64,000 nt of DNA from Spinactinospora alkalitolerans. Lineage in GTDB: Bacteria; Actinomycetota; Actinomycetes; Streptosporangiales; Streptosporangiaceae. This document shows, piece by piece, positions 50,953 through 58,750 of this stretch. Position numbers and translations under genes: made by a program. Under the pieces are notes generated by a model, which saw only the letters and a list, made by a program, of their open reading frames with translations, was not told the DNA's origin and did no database searches. The stretch is taken from the NCBI RefSeq assembly GCF_013408795.1, contig NZ_JACCCC010000001.1, positions 5,394,001 through 5,458,000 on the forward strand, in the 5' to 3' direction. Position 1 is the first letter of the stretch, and every line of letters starts with the position of its first letter.

Positions 50953-52539
50953 CTACTCCCACTCGATGGTGCCCGGGGGCTTGCTGGTGACGTCCAGGGT
51001 GACCCGGTTGATCTCGCGGACCTCGTTGGTGATGCGGTTGGAGATCGTGGCGAGCACGTCGTAGGGCACGCGCGACCAGTCGGCGGTCATCGCGTCCTCG
51101 CTGCTGACCGGGCGCAGCACGACCGGGTGGCCGTAGGTGCGGCCGTCGCCCTGCACGCCCACGGACCGGACGTCGGCGAGCAGCACCACCGGGCACTGCC
51201 AGATGTCGCGGTCCAGCCCGGCGCGCGACAGCTCCTCGCGGGCGATCGCGTCGGCCTCGCGCAGCACGTCCAGGCGCTCGCGGGTCACCTCGCCGATGAT
51301 GCGGATCCCCAGGCCGGGGCCTGGGAACGGCTGGCGCCACACCATCTCGGCCGGCAGCCCGAGCTCCTCGCCGACCCGGCGCACCTCGTCCTTGAACAGC
51401 TCGCGCAGCGGTTCGACCAGCGTGAACTGGAGGTCCTCGGGGAGCCCTCCGACGTTGTGGTGGGACTTGATGTTGGCGGTGCCGGTGCCGCCGCCGGACT
51501 CGACGACGTCGGGGTAGAGCGTGCCCTGGACCAGGAACTCCACCTCTTCGCCGGTGGCCCCGCCCTCCTCGACGACCTCGCGGGCGGCCCGCTCGAAGAC
51601 CCGGATGAACTCCCGGCCGATGATCTTGCGCTTCTCCTCGGGGTCGGAGACCCCGGCCAGCGCCGCCAGGAAGCGGTCCTGGGCGTCGACGACCTTCAGC
51701 GCCGCGCCCGTGGCGGCCACGAAATCCTTCTCGACCTGCTCGGCCTCGCCCTTGCGCAGCAGCCCGTGATCGACGAAGACGCAGGTGAGCTGGTCGCCGA
51801 TGGCGCGCTGGACCAGGGCCCCGGCCACGGCGGAGTCGACGCCGCCGCTCAGGCCGCAGACGGCCCGCTTGGCGCCGACCTCGGCGCGGATCCGCTCGAC
51901 CTGCTCGTCGACGATGTTGACCATCGTCCAGGTGGGACGGCACCCGGCGCCCTCGTAGAGGAAGTGCCGCAGGACGGCCTGGCCGTGCTCGCTGTGCAGC
52001 ACCTCGGGGTGGAACTGCACGCCGAACAGCCCGCGCTCGGGGTCCTCGACGGCGGCGACGGGGGTGCCGTCGGTGCTGCCGACGACCCGGAAGCCCGCGG
52101 GGGCCTCCGACACCGAGTCGCCGTGCGACATCCACACCGCCTGGGCGGTCGGCAGCCCCTTGAACAGGACGGCGTCGTCGGCGACGTCGATCCGGGTGCG
52201 GCCGAACTCCGACAGGCCGGTCTTGGCGACGGTGCCGCCGAGGTTCTGCACCATGGCCTGGAAGCCGTAGCAGATGCCGAACGTGGGCACGCCGGTCTCG
52301 AACAGGCCGGTCGGGGCCTGCGGAGCGCCGTCGGCGTAGACCGAGGAGGGGCCGCCGGACAGGATGATGGCCTTGGGGTTCTTGGCGAGCATCTCCTCGA
52401 CCGGCATGGTCGAGGGCACGATCTCACTGTAGACGTGGCACTCGCGCACCCGCCGCGCGATCAGCTGCGCGTACTGCGCACCGAAGTCGACGACGAGGAC
52501 GGTGTCGAACGTGCTGTCGGCAGCACCGGCAACGGACAC
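50953..52539 (-). CDS. guaA: GMP synthase (glutamine-hydrolysing)
   Basis: 528 residues; aminates XMP to GMP. The N-terminal class I glutamine amidotransferase has the nucleophile Cys90 in [10 protein letters not shown] and the His/Glu in [14 protein letters not shown]. The central ATP-pyrophosphatase has the P-loop [15 protein letters not shown]. The C-terminal dimerisation domain ends in the invariant [11 protein letters not shown]. The GTG at 52539 has GGAAGG upstream. It is convergent with the CoxG-like gene. Confidence 0.97.
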   Translation of the reverse strand: MSVAGAADSTFDTVLVVDFGAQYAQLIARRVRECHVYSEIVPSTMPVEEMLAKNPKAIILSGGPSSVYADGAPQAPTGLFETGVPTFGICYGFQAMVQNLGGTVAKTGLSEFGRTRIDVADDAVLFKGLPTAQAVWMSHGDSVSEAPAGFRVVGSTDGTPVAAVEDPERGLFGVQFHPEVLHSEHGQAVLRHFLYEGAGCRPTWTMVNIVDEQVERIRAEVGAKRAVCGLSGGVDSAVAGALVQRAIGDQLTCVFVDHGLLRKGEAEQVEKDFVAATGAALKVVDAQDRFLAALAGVSDPEEKRKIIGREFIRVFERAAREVVEEGGATGEEVEFLVQGTLYPDVVESGGGTGTANIKSHHNVGGLPEDLQFTLVEPLRELFKDEVRRVGEELGLPAEMVWRQPFPGPGLGIRIIGEVTRERLDVLREADAIAREELSRAGLDRDIWQCPVVLLADVRSVGVQGDGRTYGHPVVLRPVSSEDAMTADWSRVPYDVLATISNRITNEVREINRVTLDVTSKPPGTIEWE

Positions 52540-52731
52540 GTAACGGCCTTCCAGCAGGTGGGTACGGGTTGGCCTCCAGTCTAGAACCTCCGGGTCGACG
52601 GCCTCGCACGTCCGGTCGGCGACCCGCTCACAGCCGACCCGGCGCGCCGATGCCCCGGAGCGCGCGGGCGCGGGGGGCGCGGGGGCGCCTCCCGCTCCTC
52701 GCCGGATGCGGGAGGGGGCGGAGAGCCCCGG

Positions 52732-54306
52732 TCAGCGGATGCGGAACCGCTTCATCAGCCTGGCTCCGAGCGTCATGGTCCTGGCGAGGGTCTCGCCGTC
52801 CATACCGGGCGGGCCGCCCAGGCCGACGTAGTGCTGGCTGGCGACGGTCTGGGCCTCGGTGTAGCGCAGCAGCCCCTCGGCGCCGTGCCGACGGCCCAGC
52901 CCGGAGCGCTTCATGCCGCCCATGGGGGCGCCGTAGCTGGCCCACGCCGCGCCGTAGCCCTCGTTGATGTTGACCGTTCCGGCCCGGACCCGCTCGGCGA
53001 GCCGCCGCCCGCGGTTGACGTCGCGGGTCCAGATGCTGGCGTTGAGCCCGTAGTCGGTGGCGTTGGCGCGCTCGACGGCCTCGTTCTCGTCGCTGAAGCG
53101 GTAGAGCGAGACGACCGGGCCGAACGTCTCGTCGGCGCACGCCCGCATCGTGGGCTCGACGTCGGCCAGCACGGTCGGCTCGTAGAACAGCGGACCGATC
53201 TCGGGGCGGGGGCGGCCGCCGGCCACGACGGTGGCGCCCTTCTGCCGCGCGTCGTCGACGTGCGCGCTCACCCGGTCGAGCTGGCGCTGGTAGGTGAGCG
53301 AGCCCATGTCCGCGCTGAAGTCGAGGGCGGAGTTGAGCTCCATGTCGCGCACCGCGGCGGCGAACTTCTCGGTGAACGCGTCGTACACCGCATCGTGCAC
53401 GTACACCCGCTCCATGGAGATGCACAGCTGCCCTGCGTTGCTGAAGCAGGCGCGCACCGCGCCCTCGACGGTGCGGTCGAGGTCGGCGTCCTCGCAGACG
53501 ATCATCGGGTTCTTGCCGCCGAGTTCGGCGGAGCAGCCGATCAGCCGCCCGGCCGCCCGCTGCGCGATCTTCGCGCCGACGGCCGAGGAGCCGGTGAACG
53601 CGACATAGTCGGCGCCGTCGATGAGCGGATCGCCGATCTCCGCGGGTTCGCCGAGCACCGGCAGCCACAGCCCTTCGGGAAGCCCGGCCTCCACGGCCAC
53701 GTCGATGGCCCACAGCGCGCTCAGCGCGGTCTGGGTGTCGGGCTTGGCGACGACGGCGTTGCCCGCGAGCAGCGCGGGGACCGCGTCGCCGACCGGCAGT
53801 GCGATCGGGTAGTTCCACGGGGTGATGACGGTGACGGCGCCCTTGGGCTGGTGGTGGGCGTAGGTGCGGGTGGCGCCGGGCACCGCGCCGATGCTGCGCC
53901 TGCGCCGGAGCAGCCGGGGGGCCTGGCGGGCGTAGTAGAGCGTGCCGGCCGCGGCGTCGTAGACCTCTTCGAAGGCGTGCCGGCGGGCCTTGCCGGTCTC
54001 CCACTGGATGATGTCGAGGATCTCGCTCTGCCGGTCGAGGACGATGTCGTGGAAGCGCAGGAACGGCGCGACGCGGTCGCGCGGGGACATCGCGGCCCAC
54101 GAGCGCTGCGCCTCGCGTGCGCGCTCGAACGCCTCGGCGACGTCGGAGGCCGAGCTGACGGGGAGTTCCGCGAGTGGCTTGCCGGTGAACGGCGCCGTCG
54201 TCGTGGTGGTGTCCCCCGACGCGCTCACGACGTGCCGGGTCAGCCGGCTGACCAGCGTGGGGGCGAGCGTCTTGGTTTCGGCGTGGCTACTCGTGGCGTT
54301 ACCCAT
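52732..54306 (-). CDS. gabD2: Succinic semialdehyde dehydrogenase-type aldehyde dehydrogenase
   Basis: 524 residues of the ALDH superfamily; oxidises an aldehyde, probably succinate semialdehyde, with NAD(P). VITPWNYPIALPVGDAVPALLAGNAVVAKPD is the cofactor region, FTGSSAVG the Rossmann turn, ELGGKNPMIV the catalytic Glu and SNAGQLCISMERV the nucleophilic Cys. The overall layout matches mycobacterial GabD2. The ATG at 54306 has no Shine-Dalgarno, and a TAAGCT box lies six bases upstream, which suggests a leaderless transcript. An operator-like site lies about 40 bases upstream. Confidence 0.92.
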   Translation of the reverse strand: MGNATSSHAETKTLAPTLVSRLTRHVVSASGDTTTTTAPFTGKPLAELPVSSASDVAEAFERAREAQRSWAAMSPRDRVAPFLRFHDIVLDRQSEILDIIQWETGKARRHAFEEVYDAAAGTLYYARQAPRLLRRRRSIGAVPGATRTYAHHQPKGAVTVITPWNYPIALPVGDAVPALLAGNAVVAKPDTQTALSALWAIDVAVEAGLPEGLWLPVLGEPAEIGDPLIDGADYVAFTGSSAVGAKIAQRAAGRLIGCSAELGGKNPMIVCEDADLDRTVEGAVRACFSNAGQLCISMERVYVHDAVYDAFTEKFAAAVRDMELNSALDFSADMGSLTYQRQLDRVSAHVDDARQKGATVVAGGRPRPEIGPLFYEPTVLADVEPTMRACADETFGPVVSLYRFSDENEAVERANATDYGLNASIWTRDVNRGRRLAERVRAGTVNINEGYGAAWASYGAPMGGMKRSGLGRRHGAEGLLRYTEAQTVASQHYVGLGGPPGMDGETLARTMTLGARLMKRFRIR

Positions 54307-54312
54307 GCGGGC

Positions 54313-54355
54313 AGCTTAGAGTGACGCACCCCACTTTGGCTACCCACGAGTAACC
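54313..54355 (-). promoter_or_regulatory. Leaderless promoter and TetR-like site of the aldehyde dehydrogenase gene
   Basis: On the minus strand TAAGCT (54313-54318) fits a TANNNT -10 box and would place the transcript start at the ATG. GGTTACTCGTGGGTAGCC upstream (up to 54355) is an imperfect inverted repeat related to TTACTCACGAGTAA at 18945. No strong -35 is seen. Confidence 0.4.
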
Positions 54356-54502
54356 GCATTTCCCTCGAAGGTCCGGCCGCCCCACCCCTTCGGCGGATCC
54401 GTCCCCACCTGGCCCTGCGTGCGGACTGTGACGTATCAGACACCGCTGCGGCCGGCCGGTTCACACCATTCCCTGGACACGGGGGCGGGCACGAGGTTGT
54501 AT

Positions 54503-54518
54503 TTCATTAGATGATGAA
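54503..54518 (+). promoter_or_regulatory. Operator-like inverted repeat before the FAD monooxygenase gene
   Basis: TTCAT-n6-ATGAA at 54503-54518 sits in an AT-rich island (54497-54522) that also holds TTGTAT and TTAGTC as possible -35/-10 parts. It starts 45 bases upstream of the start codon. A MarR- or TetR-type site is plausible; no regulator gene is adjacent. Confidence 0.35.
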
Positions 54519-54547
54519 TTAGTCGCCGCAGCCACAGGAGAATCGCA

Positions 54548-55822
54548 ATGACGCGAACCGAGACCACCACCTGTGCCATCTCCGGCGGCGGGCCCGCCGG
54601 GATCATGCTCGGCCTGCTGCTCGCCCGGGCCGGGGTCGAGGTCGTCGTGCTGGAGAAGCACGGCGACTTCCTGCGCGACTTCCGCGGCGACACCGTCCAC
54701 CCCTCGACACTGCAGATCCTCGACGAACTGGGCCTGATCGACGAGCTGGAGCGCATCCCGCACCGCAACATCGACCGGCTCGCCATCGGCGCCGGCGAGC
54801 AGGCCATCGTCAACGCCGACCTGGCCCACCTGCCGGGCCGGTACCGGCACATCGCGATGATCCCGCAGTGGGACTTCCTGACCCTGCTCACCGACCACGC
54901 CGACCACTACCCCAACTTCACGCTGCGCATGAACGCCGAGGCCCTCGGCCCGATCGAGCAGGACGGCGCCGTCCGCGGGATCCGCTACCGCGACGCCGAC
55001 GGCGAGCACGAACTGCGCGCCGTGCTGACCGTCGCGGCCGACGGGCGGCACTCGACGCTGCGCGAGGCCGCCGGGATGGTCCCCGCCGACCTGGGCGCGC
55101 CCATGGACGCGCTGTGGCTGCGGGTCTCCCGCGCGGACGAGGACCCCGAAGGGCTCAACGGCCGGATCGGAACGGGCGCGATGGCCGCGGCCATCGACCG
55201 CGGCTCCTACTGGCAGATCGCCTACCTCATCCCCAAGGGCGGCATCGACGAGGTCCGCGCCGCCGGGCTGGAGCGGTTCCGGCAGAACCTGCGCGACGTG
55301 CTCCCCTTCCTGGGCGAACGGGTGAGCGAGGTCGACGACTGGGAGAAGGTGGCGTTCCTCAAGATCGGGCTGAACCGGCTGACCAGTTGGCACCGGCCGG
55401 GCCTGCTCGCCATCGGCGACGCCGCGCACACGATGACGCCCGTCGGCGGCGTCGGCATCAACCTCGCGGTGCAGGACGCGGTGGCGACGGCCAACCTGCT
55501 GGCCGACCCGCTGTACCGGGCCCAGGCCGACCCCGGGCGGTTCACCAAGACCCTGAACCCCCGCCTGCCCGCCCGCGTGCAGCGGCGGCGCTGGATCCCG
55601 ACCGTGGGCACCCAGGCGGTGCAGCGGATCGTGCAGAAGCAGGTCATCAGCCGCGCCCTGGGATCGGATCCGTCGCTGCCGCCGCTGATCTCCATGGTGG
55701 CCGGGACTCCGGCGTGGTCGCACGTGATCGCCCGGATCATGATGCACGGCATCCTTCCCGAGCACGTGCGCACCCCGGAACGCCCGGCGAGGTCGGCCGA
55801 GCCGACAGCGCCGGTCGGCTAG
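54548..55822 (+). CDS. FAD-dependent monooxygenase (PHBH-type)
   Basis: 424 residues of the aromatic-ring flavoprotein hydroxylase family. The FAD motif GGGPAGIMLGLLLARAGVEVVVLEK is at residues 13-37. The DG-type block is in VAADGRHSTLREAAGM, and the GD motif is GLLAIGDAAHTMTPVGGVGINLAVQDAV. The C-terminal helical part is short and lacks the thioredoxin-like domain of phenol hydroxylases. Substrate unknown; streptomycete relatives tailor polyketides or break down phenolics. The ATG at 54548 has AGGAG upstream. It stands alone with its own operator-like site. Confidence 0.88.
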   Translation: MTRTETTTCAISGGGPAGIMLGLLLARAGVEVVVLEKHGDFLRDFRGDTVHPSTLQILDELGLIDELERIPHRNIDRLAIGAGEQAIVNADLAHLPGRYRHIAMIPQWDFLTLLTDHADHYPNFTLRMNAEALGPIEQDGAVRGIRYRDADGEHELRAVLTVAADGRHSTLREAAGMVPADLGAPMDALWLRVSRADEDPEGLNGRIGTGAMAAAIDRGSYWQIAYLIPKGGIDEVRAAGLERFRQNLRDVLPFLGERVSEVDDWEKVAFLKIGLNRLTSWHRPGLLAIGDAAHTMTPVGGVGINLAVQDAVATANLLADPLYRAQADPGRFTKTLNPRLPARVQRRRWIPTVGTQAVQRIVQKQVISRALGSDPSLPPLISMVAGTPAWSHVIARIMMHGILPEHVRTPERPARSAEPTAPVG

Positions 55823-55841
55823 AGGGGGCCGAGGTCACAGA

Positions 55842-55876
55842 GGCGGCCGACACGCGGAATCCGCGTCCCGGCCGCC
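55842..55876. terminator. Hairpin between convergent genes
   Basis: The outer arms GGCGGCC (55842-55848) and GGCCGCC (55870-55876) enclose a second perfect stem, ACGCGGA-A-TCCGCGT (55852-55866). It lies between the monooxygenase stop and the end of the second galE. Confidence 0.6.
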
Positions 55877-55898
55877 CCGCCCCAGGACCCGGGTTCCG

Positions 55899-56912
55899 CT
55901 AACCGGCGAAACCGCGGGGGTTGGCCGACTGCCAGCGCCAGGCGTCGGCGCAGGCGTCCCACACGGTCCTGGCGGCCTTCCAGCCCAGGTCGCGCCGGGC
56001 CGCAGAAGGGTCGGCGTAGCAGATGGCGATGTCGCCGGGGCGGCGGGCCACCACCTCGTGGGGGATCTCGCGCCCGGAGGCCCGCTCGAACGCGGCGATC
56101 GCCTCCAGGACCGAGGTCCCCGCGCCGCTGCCCAGGTTGTAGGCGCGGGCGCCCGGCGCGTCGCCGAGGTGCTCGATCGCCGCCACGTGTCCCAGCGCGA
56201 GGTCGGTGACGTGCAGGTAGTCGCGCACTCCCGTGCCGTCGGGGGTGTCGTAGTCGTCGCCGTAGACCAGCACCTTCTCGCGCCGGCCCGCCGCGACCTG
56301 CGCGATGTAGGGGAACAGGTTGTTGGGGACGCCGCCGGGGTCCTCCCCGATCAGGCCGCTGACGTGCGCGCCGACCGGGTTGAAGTAGCGCAGCGAGATG
56401 ACGTGCCACTCGGGCGAGGCCGCGGCCAGGTCGGTGAGGATCTGCTCGGCGAAGAGCTTGGTCGCGCCGTAGGGGTTGACCGCGCGCAGCGGCATGTCCT
56501 CGGTGATGGGCACCCGATCGGGATCGCCGTAGACGGTCGCCGAGGAGCTGAACACCATCCGGTGCACCCCGGCGACCTGCATCACCTCGCACAGCGTCAG
56601 CAGCGCGTCGATGTTGTTGCGGTAGTAGCGCAGCGGCTGCTCGGTCGACTCGCCCACCGCCTTCAGCCCCGCGCAGTGCACCACCGCGTCGATCCGGTGC
56701 TCGGCGAAGACCTTCGCCACGAAGGCGGGGTCGGCGCAGTCGCCCACGTGGAAGGCGACGTCACGGCCGGTGATGCGCTCGACCCTGCGGACGGCCTCCG
56801 CGTGGCTGTTGTGCAGGGCGTCGAGCAGGACCACGTCGTGGCCGGCCTCGATGAGCGCGACGGCGGTGTGCGTGCCGATGTAGCCGGCACCGCCGGTGAG
56901 CAGTACGTTCAT
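55899..56912 (-). CDS. galE: UDP-glucose 4-epimerase, second copy
   Basis: 337 residues. The NAD motif GGAGYIGTHTAVALIEAGHDVVLLD is at the N-terminus. FSSSATVYGD and the catalytic NPYGATKLFAE carry the Ser/Tyr/Lys set. SLRYFNPVGAH and DYDTPDGTGVRDYLHV follow. It resembles the E. coli-type GalE (about 338 residues) more than the shorter copy in the gal operon at 11337, so the two are not a recent duplication. A role in cell-wall sugar supply independent of galactose use is likely. The ATG at 56912 starts directly at the homology. Confidence 0.94.
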   Translation of the reverse strand: MNVLLTGGAGYIGTHTAVALIEAGHDVVLLDALHNSHAEAVRRVERITGRDVAFHVGDCADPAFVAKVFAEHRIDAVVHCAGLKAVGESTEQPLRYYRNNIDALLTLCEVMQVAGVHRMVFSSSATVYGDPDRVPITEDMPLRAVNPYGATKLFAEQILTDLAAASPEWHVISLRYFNPVGAHVSGLIGEDPGGVPNNLFPYIAQVAAGRREKVLVYGDDYDTPDGTGVRDYLHVTDLALGHVAAIEHLGDAPGARAYNLGSGAGTSVLEAIAAFERASGREIPHEVVARRPGDIAICYADPSAARRDLGWKAARTVWDACADAWRWQSANPRGFAG

Positions 56913-57140
56913 GGATCACGCCTGAAGTCCGGGAGGACCGCGCGGACTGCGCGGGTCGGCACCAGGATAGGCGCGCCCCGGCTCCCTGCCGCGCGGCGGC
57001 CCGCGGACGCGGGAGCGCGGCGCGCGGGTATGGCCCGCACCACCGGTAACAGGGGAGCCAGGGCCAGTGAGTGCGGCGGGCCGCGTCCCTAGATTCGTCA
57101 TGCCGGGAATCGGTGCGGGCGAAAGGGACGGGAACGGACG

Positions 57141-57902
57141 ATGGCGGCACTTGACGAGATCCACCGCGACTGGACGGCGCTGGGCGACAGCGACCCGCTG
57201 TGGGCGGTGCTCACCGACCGGGGCAAGCGCAACGGCGGCTGGGACGAGGCCGAGTTCCTCGCGACCGGTGCCGCCGAGATCGACGGCACGGCGGCCTGGC
57301 TGGCAGAACTGGGCGTCACGGTGCAGCGGGGCCGCGCGCTGGACTTCGGCTGCGGCGCCGGACGGCTCAGCACCGCGCTGACCGCGCACTTCGACGAGGT
57401 CGTCGGCGTCGACATCTCCGAGCCGATGCTGGCGGCGGCCCGGAGGCTGGACCGCACCGGCCGGGTGCGCTACGTCCACAACACGGCGGCGGACCTGACC
57501 TGCCTGGAGGAGGGCTCCTTCGACCTCGTCTACACCAACCTGGTCCTGCAGCACATGCCCCCGGCGCCGACCCGGAACTACCTGCGGGAGCTGGTCCGGG
57601 TCGCGCGACCGGGCGGGGCGCTGGTGATCGGGATCCCCGACCGCACGCTGCCCACGGCCGTCGGCGTGCTGTCCCGGATCGTGCCGCACGCGGTGATCCG
57701 GTTCGTCCAGCGCACGCTGCTCGGCTTCCCCGCGGCGATGCGCATGCACACGATGCCCGGTGCGGAGGCGCGCTCCCTGGCGCGCGCCTGCGGCGCCCGG
57801 CTGGTCGCCTCCGAGGTCTACGAGGACAACCCGCACTGGCGGCACATGCGCCACGTCATCGTGAAGGAGCCCGAGGCGGAGGCCGAGGCGGAGGCCGCCT
57901 GA
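57141..57902 (+). CDS. Class I SAM-dependent methyltransferase
   Basis: 253 residues. Motif I is ALDFGCGAGRLSTALTAHF (about residues 66-84), with the acidic ribose ligand in VVGVDISEPML. VYTNLVLQHMPPAPTRNYLRELVRVARPGGALVIGIPD covers motifs II and III. The C-terminal part (PAAMRMHTMPGAEARSLARACGARLVASEVYEDN) is like that of many small-molecule methyltransferases. The substrate is unknown. The end is a run of Glu/Ala repeats. It is divergent from the second galE. Confidence 0.85.
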   Translation: MAALDEIHRDWTALGDSDPLWAVLTDRGKRNGGWDEAEFLATGAAEIDGTAAWLAELGVTVQRGRALDFGCGAGRLSTALTAHFDEVVGVDISEPMLAAARRLDRTGRVRYVHNTAADLTCLEEGSFDLVYTNLVLQHMPPAPTRNYLRELVRVARPGGALVIGIPDRTLPTAVGVLSRIVPHAVIRFVQRTLLGFPAAMRMHTMPGAEARSLARACGARLVASEVYEDNPHWRHMRHVIVKEPEAEAEAEAA

Positions 57903-57964
57903 GCAGGGCGTCCCCGGCACGGTGGCGGCACCGGCCTGATCCGGCGGGGCGGGCCCGGGACGGC

Positions 57965-58588
57965 TCAGGTGTGCTTCGGCACCCCGGGGTGGACCGGGAA
58001 GTCCGCGGTCTCCAGCTCGGCGCCGAACGGCTCGGGGATGGCGATGGGCTTGCCGAACGGCACGCGTTGCGCGCCGTCGTAGTCGCCGTTGCGCGGCTCG
58101 GAGAACAGCGTGACCGTGGGACCGGACCGGTCCCAGGCATCGATCAGCAGGTACAGCGGGACCTCGCCCTTGGCGTAGGCCATGCGCTTGTCGCCCCGGT
58201 CGTCCTCGGCGTCGCCCCTGGAGGTGATCTCCACGACGAGGAGGAGATTGGCCGATGCCAGACCCGGCTGGTCAAGGGAGACGTCCGACTCCGCGATGAA
58301 CACGAGATCCGGAATGTAGAGCTTGCTCAGCGCCGGAATCCGCACCCCGACGTTCTGGATCGCCTCCACTCCCTCGGGCGCGATCTTCTTGAGCGTCCAG
58401 TGCACCTTGGACGCGACCAGACCATGCGCATTCGACGGCGGCGGGACCACGACGATGTCCTCTCCACGGATCTCCGCCCGCCAGCCTCCGGGGATGTCGA
58501 GCTCCTGCCAAGCGCGCAGCAGCAGCTCCCAGGAAACCTCGGCCGTCACCTCGGGCTCCACGGCCCGCTCGGCGATCGCAATGCCCAT
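57965..58588 (-). CDS. Uma2-family (DUF820) putative endonuclease
   Basis: 207 residues with the PD-(D/E)xK nuclease core of Uma2 proteins: YIPDLVFI with the Asp, LLLVVEITSRGDAEDDRGDKRMAYAKGEVPLYLLID with the E-x-(I/T) and Lys. ELDIPGGWRAEIRGEDIVVVPPPSNAHG is the usual N-terminal block. These proteins are abundant in actinobacteria and cyanobacteria, sometimes near mobile elements; none has a settled role. The ATG at 58588 has AAGGAGG upstream. Confidence 0.85.
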   Translation of the reverse strand: MGIAIAERAVEPEVTAEVSWELLLRAWQELDIPGGWRAEIRGEDIVVVPPPSNAHGLVASKVHWTLKKIAPEGVEAIQNVGVRIPALSKLYIPDLVFIAESDVSLDQPGLASANLLLVVEITSRGDAEDDRGDKRMAYAKGEVPLYLLIDAWDRSGPTVTLFSEPRNGDYDGAQRVPFGKPIAIPEPFGAELETADFPVHPGVPKHT

Positions 58589-58750
58589 GCCACGCTACCT
58601 CCTGGAAGGAGAAACCGCAGAGGGTGAACACCCGCTGTCCGGCGTTTCCCACATTAGTGTCGCGAGCCGCCGATCCGGCGAATCCCGCCCCAGGACGTAA
58701 TGGCGCGCGGGTGGCCCAGTCACCGCGGAGCTTGCACCCTGCGACCGGGG